From assembly GCA_017853175.1 (NCBI GenBank), contig JAFMKA010000001.1, forward strand, positions 84,576 through 148,575: DNA of 64,000 bases. Direction: 5' to 3'. Position numbers and translations under genes: made by a program. The stretch comes from Steroidobacteraceae bacterium (lineage in GTDB: Bacteria > Pseudomonadota > Gammaproteobacteria > Steroidobacterales > Steroidobacteraceae). Below are positions 38,839 through 47,813 of this stretch, one piece after another. The notes beneath the pieces were generated by a model. That model was not told the DNA's origin and made no database searches. It saw only the letters and a list, made by a program, of their open reading frames with translations. Within the stretch, counting starts at the first letter, position 1; each line of letters begins with the position of its first letter.

Positions 38839-39777
38839 ATGAACAAGATCGTTCCCCGAGCCTTTACGGCAGCCCTGCTGGTCATGACCGGCGCCCTGTC
38901 GACGACTCATGCCGAGGCTCGCTCGACGTCGTCTCCTGCAACCAACGCGGGCGGCGCCTGCGTGGTGGCAACCGATGACAACATCGCCGATCTCTTTCGG
39001 AAGTGGAACCTCGCCCTCTCGACCCTCGACTCGGCACGCGTCGCCTCGCTTTACTGGCCGAATGCCGTGTTGCTGCCCACCGTCTCTAACGTACCGAGAA
39101 CCGACACGGCCTCGATCACGGATTACTTCGATCACTTTCTGAAGAAGTTTCCACGCGGCACCATCGTCAAGCGCATCACCCATCATGGCTGCAACGTCTC
39201 GGTCGATGCCGGCCTGTATGATTTTTCGGTGATGGATGCGGCAGGTAACGCCTCATCGGTATCGGCGCGTTACACCTTTGTGTACACCTATAAAAATAGG
39301 GAGTGGAAGATTCAGCATCATCACTCCTCAGCGATGCCCGAACCGGTCGGTGCCGCCACGTCAACGTCCGATCATCACGATGCCGCGTCACACGAAGCCG
39401 CTCACGAAGAGGGTGCTCACGAGACCCATTCAACGGCTGAAAAAAAAAGCGCCCCCGCCGCCGCTGAGTCGGTTGGCAAACGCTCCGGCGAGCAACTTCG
39501 TATTCAGCTTCAATCGGCAACGCGCACACCGTCGTCCTATCTGAATGCAGAGCAGCGACGCAAAGTCGGACGAGAAACCGTAGGACTCAAGGTCTGCGCC
39601 ACCTCGCGTGACGGTGAGCGCTCTTTTGAAGTGTCGGACGCCGCGCCGCACGATGAGGCCAACGAGGCCGCTGTTGCTTGGGCCAAAGCTTCGCGATGGT
39701 CTGTCTCAGGAAACCCGTCGGCAGAAAAACCGGCTTGTGCTCAAGTGGTCGTCCGATTCACGGACATGGGGATTTAA
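38839..39777 (+). CDS. Exported SgcJ/CaMKII-association-domain-like (NTF2 fold) protein with His-rich linker and C-terminal TonB_C-like domain
   Basis: Signal peptide; LFRKWNLALSTLDSARVASLYWPNAVLLPT...ITDYFDHFLKKFPRGTIVKR; C-terminal QLRIQLQSATRTPSSYLNAEQRRKVGRETVGLKVCATSRDG...AVAWAKASRW. Confidence 0.7.
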   Translation: MNKIVPRAFTAALLVMTGALSTTHAEARSTSSPATNAGGACVVATDDNIADLFRKWNLALSTLDSARVASLYWPNAVLLPTVSNVPRTDTASITDYFDHFLKKFPRGTIVKRITHHGCNVSVDAGLYDFSVMDAAGNASSVSARYTFVYTYKNREWKIQHHHSSAMPEPVGAATSTSDHHDAASHEAAHEEGAHETHSTAEKKSAPAAAESVGKRSGEQLRIQLQSATRTPSSYLNAEQRRKVGRETVGLKVCATSRDGERSFEVSDAAPHDEANEAAVAWAKASRWSVSGNPSAEKPACAQVVVRFTDMGI

Positions 39778-39789
39778 ACCCCCCTTGCG

Positions 39790-40323
39790 TTAATCGAGCG
39801 AGTCGAATTCTCGAGGCAGTCGATAGGTCTTTTTGAAGTCGACTAAAATCTTCTTCGCTTTCTGGCGTTCTTCAGTGGTGAGCAAGCGCTCGACCATCGC
39901 GGCGTTTTTTTCTACGGTCGAAACGAAATCTTTCTCCCAACCTCCGGCCGTTGCGCTCGAGATCGACATCCACACATAGGCCTTGAAAGGGTTGGGCTCT
40001 ACCCCTTTCCCGTAGGCGTAACGCAGACCGATTTCTGCTCGCGCTCGCGGGTTGCCGCGCTGCGCCGCGGTCAGATACCAGCGACTGGCGAGTCGCTCGT
40101 TTTTCTTGACGCACAAACCTCGTGCGTACAACTCGGCGAGACCGAAAGGTGACGTGGAGTCACCCGACTTCTCGCTTTTCATCCAGGCATCACGAGCTTC
40201 GCAGTATTGACCTGAGCGAAATAAATCAAAGCCGCGAATGAATTGCGCCTCGGCGACTGCAGGCAACGTCACGAACGCCAACGCGATCAGAGCGGCCGCA
40301 AAACGCCGATAGTCGTTCGTCAT
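39790..40323 (-). CDS. Sel1-repeat/TPR-like exported protein
   Basis: GLAELYARGLCVKKNERLASRWYLTAAQRGNPRARAEIGLRYAYGKGVEPNPFKAYVWMSIS. Confidence 0.85.
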   Translation of the reverse strand: MTNDYRRFAAALIALAFVTLPAVAEAQFIRGFDLFRSGQYCEARDAWMKSEKSGDSTSPFGLAELYARGLCVKKNERLASRWYLTAAQRGNPRARAEIGLRYAYGKGVEPNPFKAYVWMSISSATAGGWEKDFVSTVEKNAAMVERLLTTEERQKAKKILVDFKKTYRLPREFDSLD

Positions 40324-41372
40324 TTGGCAGGTCTCGTACCGTCACGGTAAAGGACGGTGATACTGATTCGACGGTTGCGAGGGTCTGCCGGATTTTCCGG
40401 ATTCACGGGCTGCGAATCGGCGACGCCTTCGATCCGAGAGAATCGAGAGTTGTCGACACCGATCGAGTTGAGGTACTGACGAGTCGAGTCGGCGCGATTC
40501 GCCGACAGACTCCAGTTGTTGTTACCGGCGGAGTTCTTGAACTGCAGGCTGTCGGTGTGTCCACGCACGGCAATCTCGTTGGGGATGCCCTTCAGACTCT
40601 CACCTACTTTCTCGATGAGTGCAACCGCCTCACCCGAAAGCTGGTTGGTTCCCGAACCGAACATCGAAAACCCGGCGTCATCCAGAATCTCGATGCGTAA
40701 CCCTTCCTTCTCACGAACGAACTTCACGACCGAAAGCAAATCAGACGTTTTTTGATCTGCGCCGATTTGCTTCTCGAGCGTGTCCTGCAGGTTCTCGAAA
40801 TTCTTTTCATCTTGCTCGGCAGCAATCTTGCGCTTCTCTTCCTCGCTAAGACCTTGCGGCAACGCTTGATCTTCCGAGGTGACTTCCTCCTCTTCTGTTC
40901 CGGGCGCCGTCAGTTGCTGGATGCCCGTCTGGGTCAGCGTAAGCGGAAGGGCTTTTGGATCGATCAACGACATACCACCAAAAAACCCAGTGGAACCACC
41001 CGACATATCGACGCGGGGTGCATTGGTGGGCTGAAAGTACTCGGCAATGCTCTTACGCTGATCGGCGTTGGTAGCGCCGAGCAACCACATGAGCAGGAAG
41101 AAGGCCATCATCGCCGTCATCATGTCGGCGAGCGCGATTTTCCAGGCGCCGCCGTGGCCACCTGCATGCCCCTCATCAATGATTTTTTTGATGATGATGG
41201 GCTGAAGAGGCGCGCCCCCTTCAGGCGCTGCCGGCGGCGCTTGGGCCCCGGCGTCTGCCGGCGCTGCAGTATCGGCCGGAGCAACAGCCGAGTCTCCGAC
41301 TTGAGTCGGATCGTCGGGAGCCGCCGCGTCCGGCGCGACCGCCGCAGGAGCGTTACTTGCCTCGGAGGCCAT
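40320..41372 (-). CDS. motB: Flagellar stator protein MotB
   Basis: PIIIKKIIDEGHAGGHGGAWKIALADMMTAMMAFFLLMWLLG; OmpA-like AVRGHTDSLQFKNSAGNNNWSLSANRADSTRQYL. Confidence 0.95.
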   Translation of the reverse strand: MASEASNAPAAVAPDAAAPDDPTQVGDSAVAPADTAAPADAGAQAPPAAPEGGAPLQPIIIKKIIDEGHAGGHGGAWKIALADMMTAMMAFFLLMWLLGATNADQRKSIAEYFQPTNAPRVDMSGGSTGFFGGMSLIDPKALPLTLTQTGIQQLTAPGTEEEEVTSEDQALPQGLSEEEKRKIAAEQDEKNFENLQDTLEKQIGADQKTSDLLSVVKFVREKEGLRIEILDDAGFSMFGSGTNQLSGEAVALIEKVGESLKGIPNEIAVRGHTDSLQFKNSAGNNNWSLSANRADSTRQYLNSIGVDNSRFSRIEGVADSQPVNPENPADPRNRRISITVLYRDGTRPAK

Positions 41373-42216
41373 CGAAGACTTCCGCGAAAGTGGGTGCTGA
41401 GTGATGGTCGATCGCAGCGCGAGCCGACTCGATGATCAAGGGAACCGGATCACCACGGATATGACCGATCAGCGTGAACTTCGCCACGGCGTAGATCTGG
41501 CCTTCTTCATCGATGATCTGCGCGAGGCGAGCGGCCAAAGGACCCACGATACCGTAGGCCATGAACACGCCGAGGAAGGTTCCGACGAGCGCACTACCAA
41601 TGAGTGCACCAAGAACTGACGGCGGCTGATCGATCGCCGCCATGGTCTTCACGACGCCCAGCACGCAGGCCACGATACCGAGCGCCGGCAGCGCGCCTTC
41701 GAGGTTCGCAAGCGCCTGCGCGGGTTTGAGCGCTGAGTGATGATGAGTCTTGATGGCGACAGTGAGATTGTCGGCAACCGTCTCAGGGTTCGGCGGCTGG
41801 TTCGACGTGACGAGCAGTCGAATCGTGTCGCAAATCATGCCGATCAGCGCGTGATCTTTGAGGAGCTTCGGGTACTCACCGAAAATCGAACTCGCTTCCG
41901 GATTCTCGATGTGAGGCTCGAGCGCCACGGCACCCTCAGCCTTGAGCAACTTGAATAGCTTGGTGATGAGCGTGATGGTGTCTTGGAATTCCTGCTTATG
42001 ATAAGCGGGGCCACTCAGACACTTGCCGATGCCCCCGCCGACACCCTTGAGAATCTCAAGACTGTTACCGATCACCATCGCGCCGATACCGGCTCCGAGG
42101 ATGATGCCCATCTCGGTCGGCGCCGCCTCGATGATGGGTGCCATAGGGCCGTGGTGAAGAATGTAAAACCCGAAAACACAGCCGAATAGGACGACCAACC
42201 CGATGATTACGAACAC
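41353..42216 (-). CDS. motA: Flagellar stator protein MotA
   Basis: PALGIVACVLGVVKTMAAIDQPPSVLGALIGSALVGTFLGVFMAYGIVGPLAARL. Confidence 0.95.
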   Translation of the reverse strand: MFVIIGLVVLFGCVFGFYILHHGPMAPIIEAAPTEMGIILGAGIGAMVIGNSLEILKGVGGGIGKCLSGPAYHKQEFQDTITLITKLFKLLKAEGAVALEPHIENPEASSIFGEYPKLLKDHALIGMICDTIRLLVTSNQPPNPETVADNLTVAIKTHHHSALKPAQALANLEGALPALGIVACVLGVVKTMAAIDQPPSVLGALIGSALVGTFLGVFMAYGIVGPLAARLAQIIDEEGQIYAVAKFTLIGHIRGDPVPLIIESARAAIDHHSAPTFAEVFDGLRGK

Positions 42217-42256
42217 GTTCTATCTCCCGGCCGGGGCATTTTGCCCAGCTTGACGA

Positions 42257-43033
42257 TTAACCACGCAATTCCCCGTTTTTACTTGACGACTGTCGAGGGC
42301 GGGGAGCCCCCGTGCCGTTGGCGTTGGCATCGCCGTTGATCAACGCGCGCAACTGTTTGGCGATCGACGTCAGCATTTGGCTGACCCGCGATTCGCTCAC
42401 CGAAAGCACTGCGCCGATTTCGCGCAAAGTGAGTTCCCGATCGTAATAGAGCGCCACGACGGTCTTCTCACGTTCGGATAATGAAGCAATACCCTGCTTG
42501 AGGGCGATACGAATGCTGTCTTCGTCAGCCACTTCATCCGGTGTCGGCTCTTCGCTCGCAAAGTTGATCTCTTCGAGCGTGACCGAACCTGCAAGACCCT
42601 GATTACGTCCGCGAAGCTCGTGATAACGACCTACGTCTAATCCGAGCTCGTCGGCAATTTGACGATGAGTCGCCGGCAAGCCTTTTTCGTTTGCAATTCG
42701 GGTGGCTGCCGCGCGCGCCTCGACGGCGACCTTCACGGTACTGCGCGGCGCCCATGCCGCACGTCTGATTTCGTCGAGCATTGCGCCGCGAATTCGGAGT
42801 TTGGCGAACGTTTCGAAATCGTTCCCGCGCTCGGGGTCAAAGGACTCGATCGCCTCCATCAAACCCACGATGCCAGCCTGGACGAGATCTGAGTGCTCGA
42901 TAGCAGCAGGCAAACGTCCACGGAAATGCGCGGCGACGCGCTTCACCAACTTGAAGTGTGCAGCGAAGTCGGCGCTCGCGTTCGGCGCCGTCGACGAAGC
43001 GACTTCAGAGTATGCGTCGCCTAATCTTTTCAT
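42257..43033 (-). CDS. fliA: Flagellar sigma factor FliA (sigma-28)
   Basis: DLVQAGIVGLMEAIESFDPERGNDFETFAKLRIRGAMLDEIRRAAWAPRSTV; LSEREKTVVALYYDRELTLREIGAVLSVSESRVSQ. Confidence 0.95.
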   Translation of the reverse strand: MKRLGDAYSEVASSTAPNASADFAAHFKLVKRVAAHFRGRLPAAIEHSDLVQAGIVGLMEAIESFDPERGNDFETFAKLRIRGAMLDEIRRAAWAPRSTVKVAVEARAAATRIANEKGLPATHRQIADELGLDVGRYHELRGRNQGLAGSVTLEEINFASEEPTPDEVADEDSIRIALKQGIASLSEREKTVVALYYDRELTLREIGAVLSVSESRVSQMLTSIAKQLRALINGDANANGTGAPRPRQSSSKNGELRG

Positions 43034-43857
43034 TGGCTGCCCGTCCTGGCGGTTCCACCAACCAACTTCAGAAAGGCTCGAGAATTTTCATTATCGACTT
43101 TCAAACCTTCGAAACGCATCGCGATTTGATTGATTGCGGCAGTCGTCAAGCTACGCGGCGCGGCCTTGATGAGCGTTTCGCGACGACGTGTCGCCATCAT
43201 CACTTCCGATTCGTGAGGGACGATGCCCCCGAGTACGAGGTTCAACTCGAGGAAGCGCATCGCCACCTGTTGCAGCCGCTCGAAAACCTGCTGTCCACGC
43301 GGCACCGAAACAACGTCGTTGACGACGATCTCGAAGTTCCGATTGCCGAAGTCCTGGTGCATCACTTTGATGAGCCCATACGCATCGGCGAGCGAAGCCG
43401 GCTCATCGCGCACGACTACGACGATCGTGTCGGCGAGTCGAGCGAGCATGGTGACATGTTTACCGATTCCGGCACCGGTATCGATGATTACGAAATCGGC
43501 AGCTGGGGTCAGAGTACCGAGGGCCTGTACGACTTGCGTCATCTCGAGCGTACCCATCTCCGCCATGTCGCGCTTACCCGAAGACCCCGGTATGACCTTG
43601 ATACCCGCTGGTCCATCGAACAGCGTCTGCGAAAGAGTGCAGCGCCCTGCCACCGCGTCGGAGATATCGAACTGCGGTTGGATCCCTAACAGAACATGTA
43701 CGTTGGCCAGACCCATATCGCCATCGAACAGCCACACCGAGTGACCACGCGTTGCGAGGGCCGCCGCGACGTTGAGACTGAGGAACGTCTTGCCTACGCC
43801 CCCTTTCCCACTCGAGAAAGCGATGAATCGGGTTTTTCTTTCGCCGGAGTCGCTCAT
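43030..43857 (-). CDS. flhG: MinD-like ATPase FlhG/FleN
   Basis: FSSGKGGVGKTFLSLNVAAALA; DGDMGLANVHVLLGI; position between flhF and fliA. Confidence 0.93.
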   Translation of the reverse strand: MSDSGERKTRFIAFSSGKGGVGKTFLSLNVAAALATRGHSVWLFDGDMGLANVHVLLGIQPQFDISDAVAGRCTLSQTLFDGPAGIKVIPGSSGKRDMAEMGTLEMTQVVQALGTLTPAADFVIIDTGAGIGKHVTMLARLADTIVVVVRDEPASLADAYGLIKVMHQDFGNRNFEIVVNDVVSVPRGQQVFERLQQVAMRFLELNLVLGGIVPHESEVMMATRRRETLIKAAPRSLTTAAINQIAMRFEGLKVDNENSRAFLKLVGGTARTGSQ

Positions 43858-44930
43858 TCGATACCTTCCGGCGCGACTTCGAGCGTGAGTTCGAGCGCAT
43901 GGCGCACGGGCCCGCCGAGCGTATCGGCGGTCGGATGAATGAGAGAGGCGGTCGGATCGGCCGACACCGAAAGCCCCGCTAAGCGTAGCCCGCGCTCAGC
44001 CATGCTTCCGAGCAAGCCTAACGGCACCTCGGTCGATGACCAATGAGTGAGAATCACGCCGGCGATCGGGCCCGTGCACTCGAACCATCGTGCGGCAGTG
44101 AGGCGGTTAAGGTAAGCCGGGATACACAGATACAGATCGTAGCCGGCCAACTCCGGACGATCGGTCATCAAATCATCTCGGCTATAGCCACCGGCATCGA
44201 CCACGAGAGCGCCAGAGGCGACACCGCCCCAACTCGACTCAATCTGCGCCGCATCGGCCATGGCAAAGAATTTTTCGCGGGCACCCGGACGCGGATCGCG
44301 TGAGGCACTGACGACTGCCGGCAAAGATTTCGCTTTCGCGATCGACCGAGCGGCCTGCATCGCCGCGGTGGTCTTGCCACCCGCCGCCGGACCGACGAAT
44401 ACCGCAGTTCGGTCGCCGAGCGCAGCGCCCTCGGCGCCGCGATTGAGATCTTCCAGCAAGCGACTGCCCATCGACACCGAGTCGAGACCCGCCGCGATCA
44501 GTTGACTCGCATAAGCCGCCGAAACGCCCTGCTCGAGCAACGCCATTTTTTGCTTCAATCCGTGAATGCTGCCGCTGCTCGACGCAAGTCGCATCTCGAG
44601 CGCTTGGAGTTCTTTGCGGATCAGTCCGACGATCGCCTGCCCGTCATCGGCATCGACCGTCGCCGACGCGACAGGGGCCGCTGCCGTGAATACAGGCTTC
44701 GGGCGAGCCAGCATTTCTTCCTGCAGCGTTGCCGCGAAGGCCTCTCGCGCCTCCGCATCGACGATCGGCGTCTCTTCGTCTGCCATATCGTTGGTGCACA
44801 CGAGTAATTCGTGTGAGTTCCCGACGCGGCTTGAGGAAATCAGCAACGTGTTCGGTCCATACAAGCGACGTGACCGCTCACTCGCTTCGTTGAAGGTACC
44901 GGCAACCACTCGTTCGATACGCATGAACAA
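43854..44930 (-). CDS. flhF: FlhF-like SRP GTPase family protein with degenerate G motifs
   Basis: N-terminal RIERVVAGTFNEASERSRRLYGPNTLLISS; VFVGPAAGGKTTAAMQAA; syntenic with flhA/flhG. Confidence 0.88.
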   Translation of the reverse strand: MFMRIERVVAGTFNEASERSRRLYGPNTLLISSSRVGNSHELLVCTNDMADEETPIVDAEAREAFAATLQEEMLARPKPVFTAAAPVASATVDADDGQAIVGLIRKELQALEMRLASSSGSIHGLKQKMALLEQGVSAAYASQLIAAGLDSVSMGSRLLEDLNRGAEGAALGDRTAVFVGPAAGGKTTAAMQAARSIAKAKSLPAVVSASRDPRPGAREKFFAMADAAQIESSWGGVASGALVVDAGGYSRDDLMTDRPELAGYDLYLCIPAYLNRLTAARWFECTGPIAGVILTHWSSTEVPLGLLGSMAERGLRLAGLSVSADPTASLIHPTADTLGGPVRHALELTLEVAPEGIE

Positions 44931-44936
44931 TCCCCG

Positions 44937-47048
44937 TTAAGCCGCTGCAGTCTGCCGCGCTTGCACTGTGATACTGGTGTTGACTCGGAGGTTCGTGTCC
45001 TCCGGGAGTTCTGAATACGAAAGCACCGACAGCCCCGGAATCCGCGGCCGCAGAATACGTGACAACCAAGGTCGGAGCGTCGGCGACGTCACGAGCAACG
45101 CAGGTCGATCGCTATTCAACTCATCTTGCGACGCCTTGCTCACAGAACGTAGTAACCCCTCGGCGAGCTCAGGCTCCACCGGCACGTTGCCACCCTGACC
45201 ACGACGCGCCGTGGCATGCAGCACCTGCTCGAGCTCGGGTGCCAAGGTCATCACCGAAAGCTCATCGCCATGCTGTGCGTACTGCTGAACGATCATGCGA
45301 CCGAGCGCGATACGAGCCACGCCCGTGAGTTCATCGATGTCCTGAACTTTTTCGGCAACCGGCGCGATAGCGAGCAAAACACCACGAAGGTCGCGGATCG
45401 ATACGCCCTCGGCGAGCAAGTTCTGTAGAACTTGCGTGAGCGTACCAATCGACAATTTCTTCGGAATCAATTCTTCGACGAGTTTTGGCGCCGCGGCAGC
45501 CAGCTTGTCGACGAGCTGCTGCGTCTCATCATGACCTAACAGCAGATTACAGTTTTCCTGCAGGATTTTGTTGAGGTGCGTCGCGATCGTGGTGCTCGCA
45601 TCGACTACGGTGTAGCCGAGTGAGCGGGCGTAGTCACGCTGCGCCGGATCGATCCATACGGCATCGAGACCGAAAGTGGGGTCTTTCGTTCGCAGACCCT
45701 GCAGTTCGCCATGAACCACGCCCGAGTGAATCGCGAGCTCGCGAGTCGGCTTGACCTCGCCGCGCCCGATCACCACACCATTCACCATGATCTGATAGGC
45801 CTCGGGTCGCAGATCGAGGTTGTCGCGAATGTGAACCTGCGGAATGAGAAAGCCGAGTTCGTAGGTCAACTTCTTTCGAATTCCGCGGATGCGCGTGACC
45901 AGCGAACCCCCTTGCTGAGCGTCGATCAGCGCGACGAGCGCATAACCGACCTCGAGACCGATGGCATCAGCCTGCTGCACATCTGACCACGACAATTCTT
46001 TCGGAGCAGCCGGAGCCTCCTCGGACTTCTTCTCCGCGAGCTTCACCTTCTCGCGTCGACGCATCAGCAGCCAAGCGGCGCCCGCGGTGATCGCCGCGAG
46101 CGATAAAAACGCGACGTGCGGCATGCCCGGGATGACGCCGAGCAGCGCGAGGATGCATGCGGTCAGCCACCAGGCTTCGATATTGTTGAACTGATTGGAC
46201 GTCTGCTGATGCAGCGACTCTTCGCCGGATACGCGGGTCACGATGATCGCCGTCGCGACCGACAGCAACAGCGAGGGCACCTGGGCGACGAGTCCGTCAC
46301 CGACCGCAAGGGTGGTGTAACGCTCGAGAGCCATGCTCATAGACATCCCGTGCTTCATCGTACCGACGAGAATGCCGCCGACGATGTTGATGAGCAGAAT
46401 CAAAATACCGGCAACCGCGTCACCACGAACGAACTTGCTGGCACCGTCCATCGATCCGTAAAAATCGGCTTCAGATGAAATCTCGCGACGTCGTACCCTC
46501 GCCTGCTCCTGGTTGATCAGCCCCGCAGCGAGATCGGCATCGACGGCCATTTGCTTACCGGGCAAGGCATCGAGGGTAAATCGCGCGGTCACTTCGGACA
46601 CTCGTCCCGCACCTTTGGTGACGACGACGAAGTTGATGATGACGAGGATTGCGAAGACAACGATGCCGACGATGTAATCACCGGCGACAAGCACCGAACC
46701 GAAGGCTTCGATCACGTGACCTGCCGCATCGGTACCTTCGTGACCGGAGCTGAGCACCACTCGGGTCGAGGCCACGTTGAGCGCAAGGCGCAACAAAGTT
46801 GCGAAAAGCAGTACGGTCGGAAAGACCGAGAAGGAAAACGGCCGCGCGGTCGCGATCGCCAAAAACAAAATCACGAGCGACAAGGCGATGTTGAACGTGA
46901 AGAAAAGATCGAGGAGCAGCGGCGGAACCGGAAGCAGCAACATCCCGAGAAGCAGTAGGAACCCCAACGGGATCGCCACGGCCTCAAGCGGCAACTTCTT
47001 GCCGAATTGTCGAAGGTTCGACACCATGTCGAACGGGATATCTGCCAT
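44937..47048 (-). CDS. flhA: Flagellar export protein FlhA
   Basis: VPPLLLDLFFTFNIALSLVILFLA; TKGAGRVSEVTARFTLDALPGKQMAVDADLAAGLI FHIPEP motif. Confidence 0.97.
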   Translation of the reverse strand: MADIPFDMVSNLRQFGKKLPLEAVAIPLGFLLLLGMLLLPVPPLLLDLFFTFNIALSLVILFLAIATARPFSFSVFPTVLLFATLLRLALNVASTRVVLSSGHEGTDAAGHVIEAFGSVLVAGDYIVGIVVFAILVIINFVVVTKGAGRVSEVTARFTLDALPGKQMAVDADLAAGLINQEQARVRRREISSEADFYGSMDGASKFVRGDAVAGILILLINIVGGILVGTMKHGMSMSMALERYTTLAVGDGLVAQVPSLLLSVATAIIVTRVSGEESLHQQTSNQFNNIEAWWLTACILALLGVIPGMPHVAFLSLAAITAGAAWLLMRRREKVKLAEKKSEEAPAAPKELSWSDVQQADAIGLEVGYALVALIDAQQGGSLVTRIRGIRKKLTYELGFLIPQVHIRDNLDLRPEAYQIMVNGVVIGRGEVKPTRELAIHSGVVHGELQGLRTKDPTFGLDAVWIDPAQRDYARSLGYTVVDASTTIATHLNKILQENCNLLLGHDETQQLVDKLAAAAPKLVEELIPKKLSIGTLTQVLQNLLAEGVSIRDLRGVLLAIAPVAEKVQDIDELTGVARIALGRMIVQQYAQHGDELSVMTLAPELEQVLHATARRGQGGNVPVEPELAEGLLRSVSKASQDELNSDRPALLVTSPTLRPWLSRILRPRIPGLSVLSYSELPEDTNLRVNTSITVQARQTAAA

Positions 47049-47129
47049 TTTTATTTCAACTAAATCAATAAGTTACAAGCATTCCACCCGAGCGTTACCC
47101 GGCAAACGGATACCGCCCCCTTATTGATC

Positions 47130-47145
47130 TGCAACCAACGTGCCA
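47130..47145 (-). promoter_or_regulatory. Sigma-54 (-24/-12) promoter for flhA
   Basis: On the - strand TGGCAC-GTTGG-TTGCA matches consensus TGGCAC-N5-TTGCA; about 82 bp upstream of the flhA ATG. Confidence 0.85.
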
Positions 47146-47212
47146 TACGGATTTTCGGCAGTGCTGCGAGCGCGCGCTCAAGCCTGGGTTCGACGGGCCG
47201 ACTCTACGAGAC

Positions 47213-47794
47213 GTGAGCAGTCGTATCGCACCAATACTGACCGTCTCAGCCGCGCTCGTCATGAGCGGCTGTGCGTCCCTGTCCGTAAAGGACCCTTTGG
47301 CACCACCAGAGCGTCCCGTCCGCGTGAGCGTGACGAACGGAAAGTCGTGGGAGCGTTTCACGCCTCGATCGGTGCTCTTGCACCGACGCGGCGCGGGTCG
47401 CCAGGACATCACCGTCGCGACGGTGACACCGCTTGAAGAGCCTGCCTCGATCGAGCGTCACGCACCCGCTCAAGTGCTGACTGACCTTACGGCCTCCGGT
47501 TTCGCATCGATCACCGCTCAGTCGGGCAGTGATGCCGCGCAGCGACGATTGCAAGCCGCTCGAGCAGCCAAGCTCGACGCGTATCGAAATCTTGCCGAGC
47601 AGCTCTATGGCGTCGAGTTCGCCAGTGACTCGGTCGTCGCCGATAGCCGTGTGCGTGAAGATCATATTCGAGTGCGGATCTCGGGTGTGATCGCCGGCGC
47701 TGAAGTCATCATGCTCGAACCGCTGGGCAACGACTCTTACCAAGCGACCGTGCGTCTGCCTGCGGCAAAAGTTGCGGCGCTGACCGGCCGGTAA
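47213..47794 (+). CDS. LPP20/FlgP-like lipoprotein
   Basis: LVMSGCASLSV lipobox; QAARAAKLDAYRNLAEQLYGVEF LPP20 motif; adjacent to an FlgT-like gene. Confidence 0.7.
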   Translation: MSSRIAPILTVSAALVMSGCASLSVKDPLAPPERPVRVSVTNGKSWERFTPRSVLLHRRGAGRQDITVATVTPLEEPASIERHAPAQVLTDLTASGFASITAQSGSDAAQRRLQAARAAKLDAYRNLAEQLYGVEFASDSVVADSRVREDHIRVRISGVIAGAEVIMLEPLGNDSYQATVRLPAAKVAALTGR

Positions 47795-47813
47795 GCGGCC
47801 TGGAACTAAAGCC

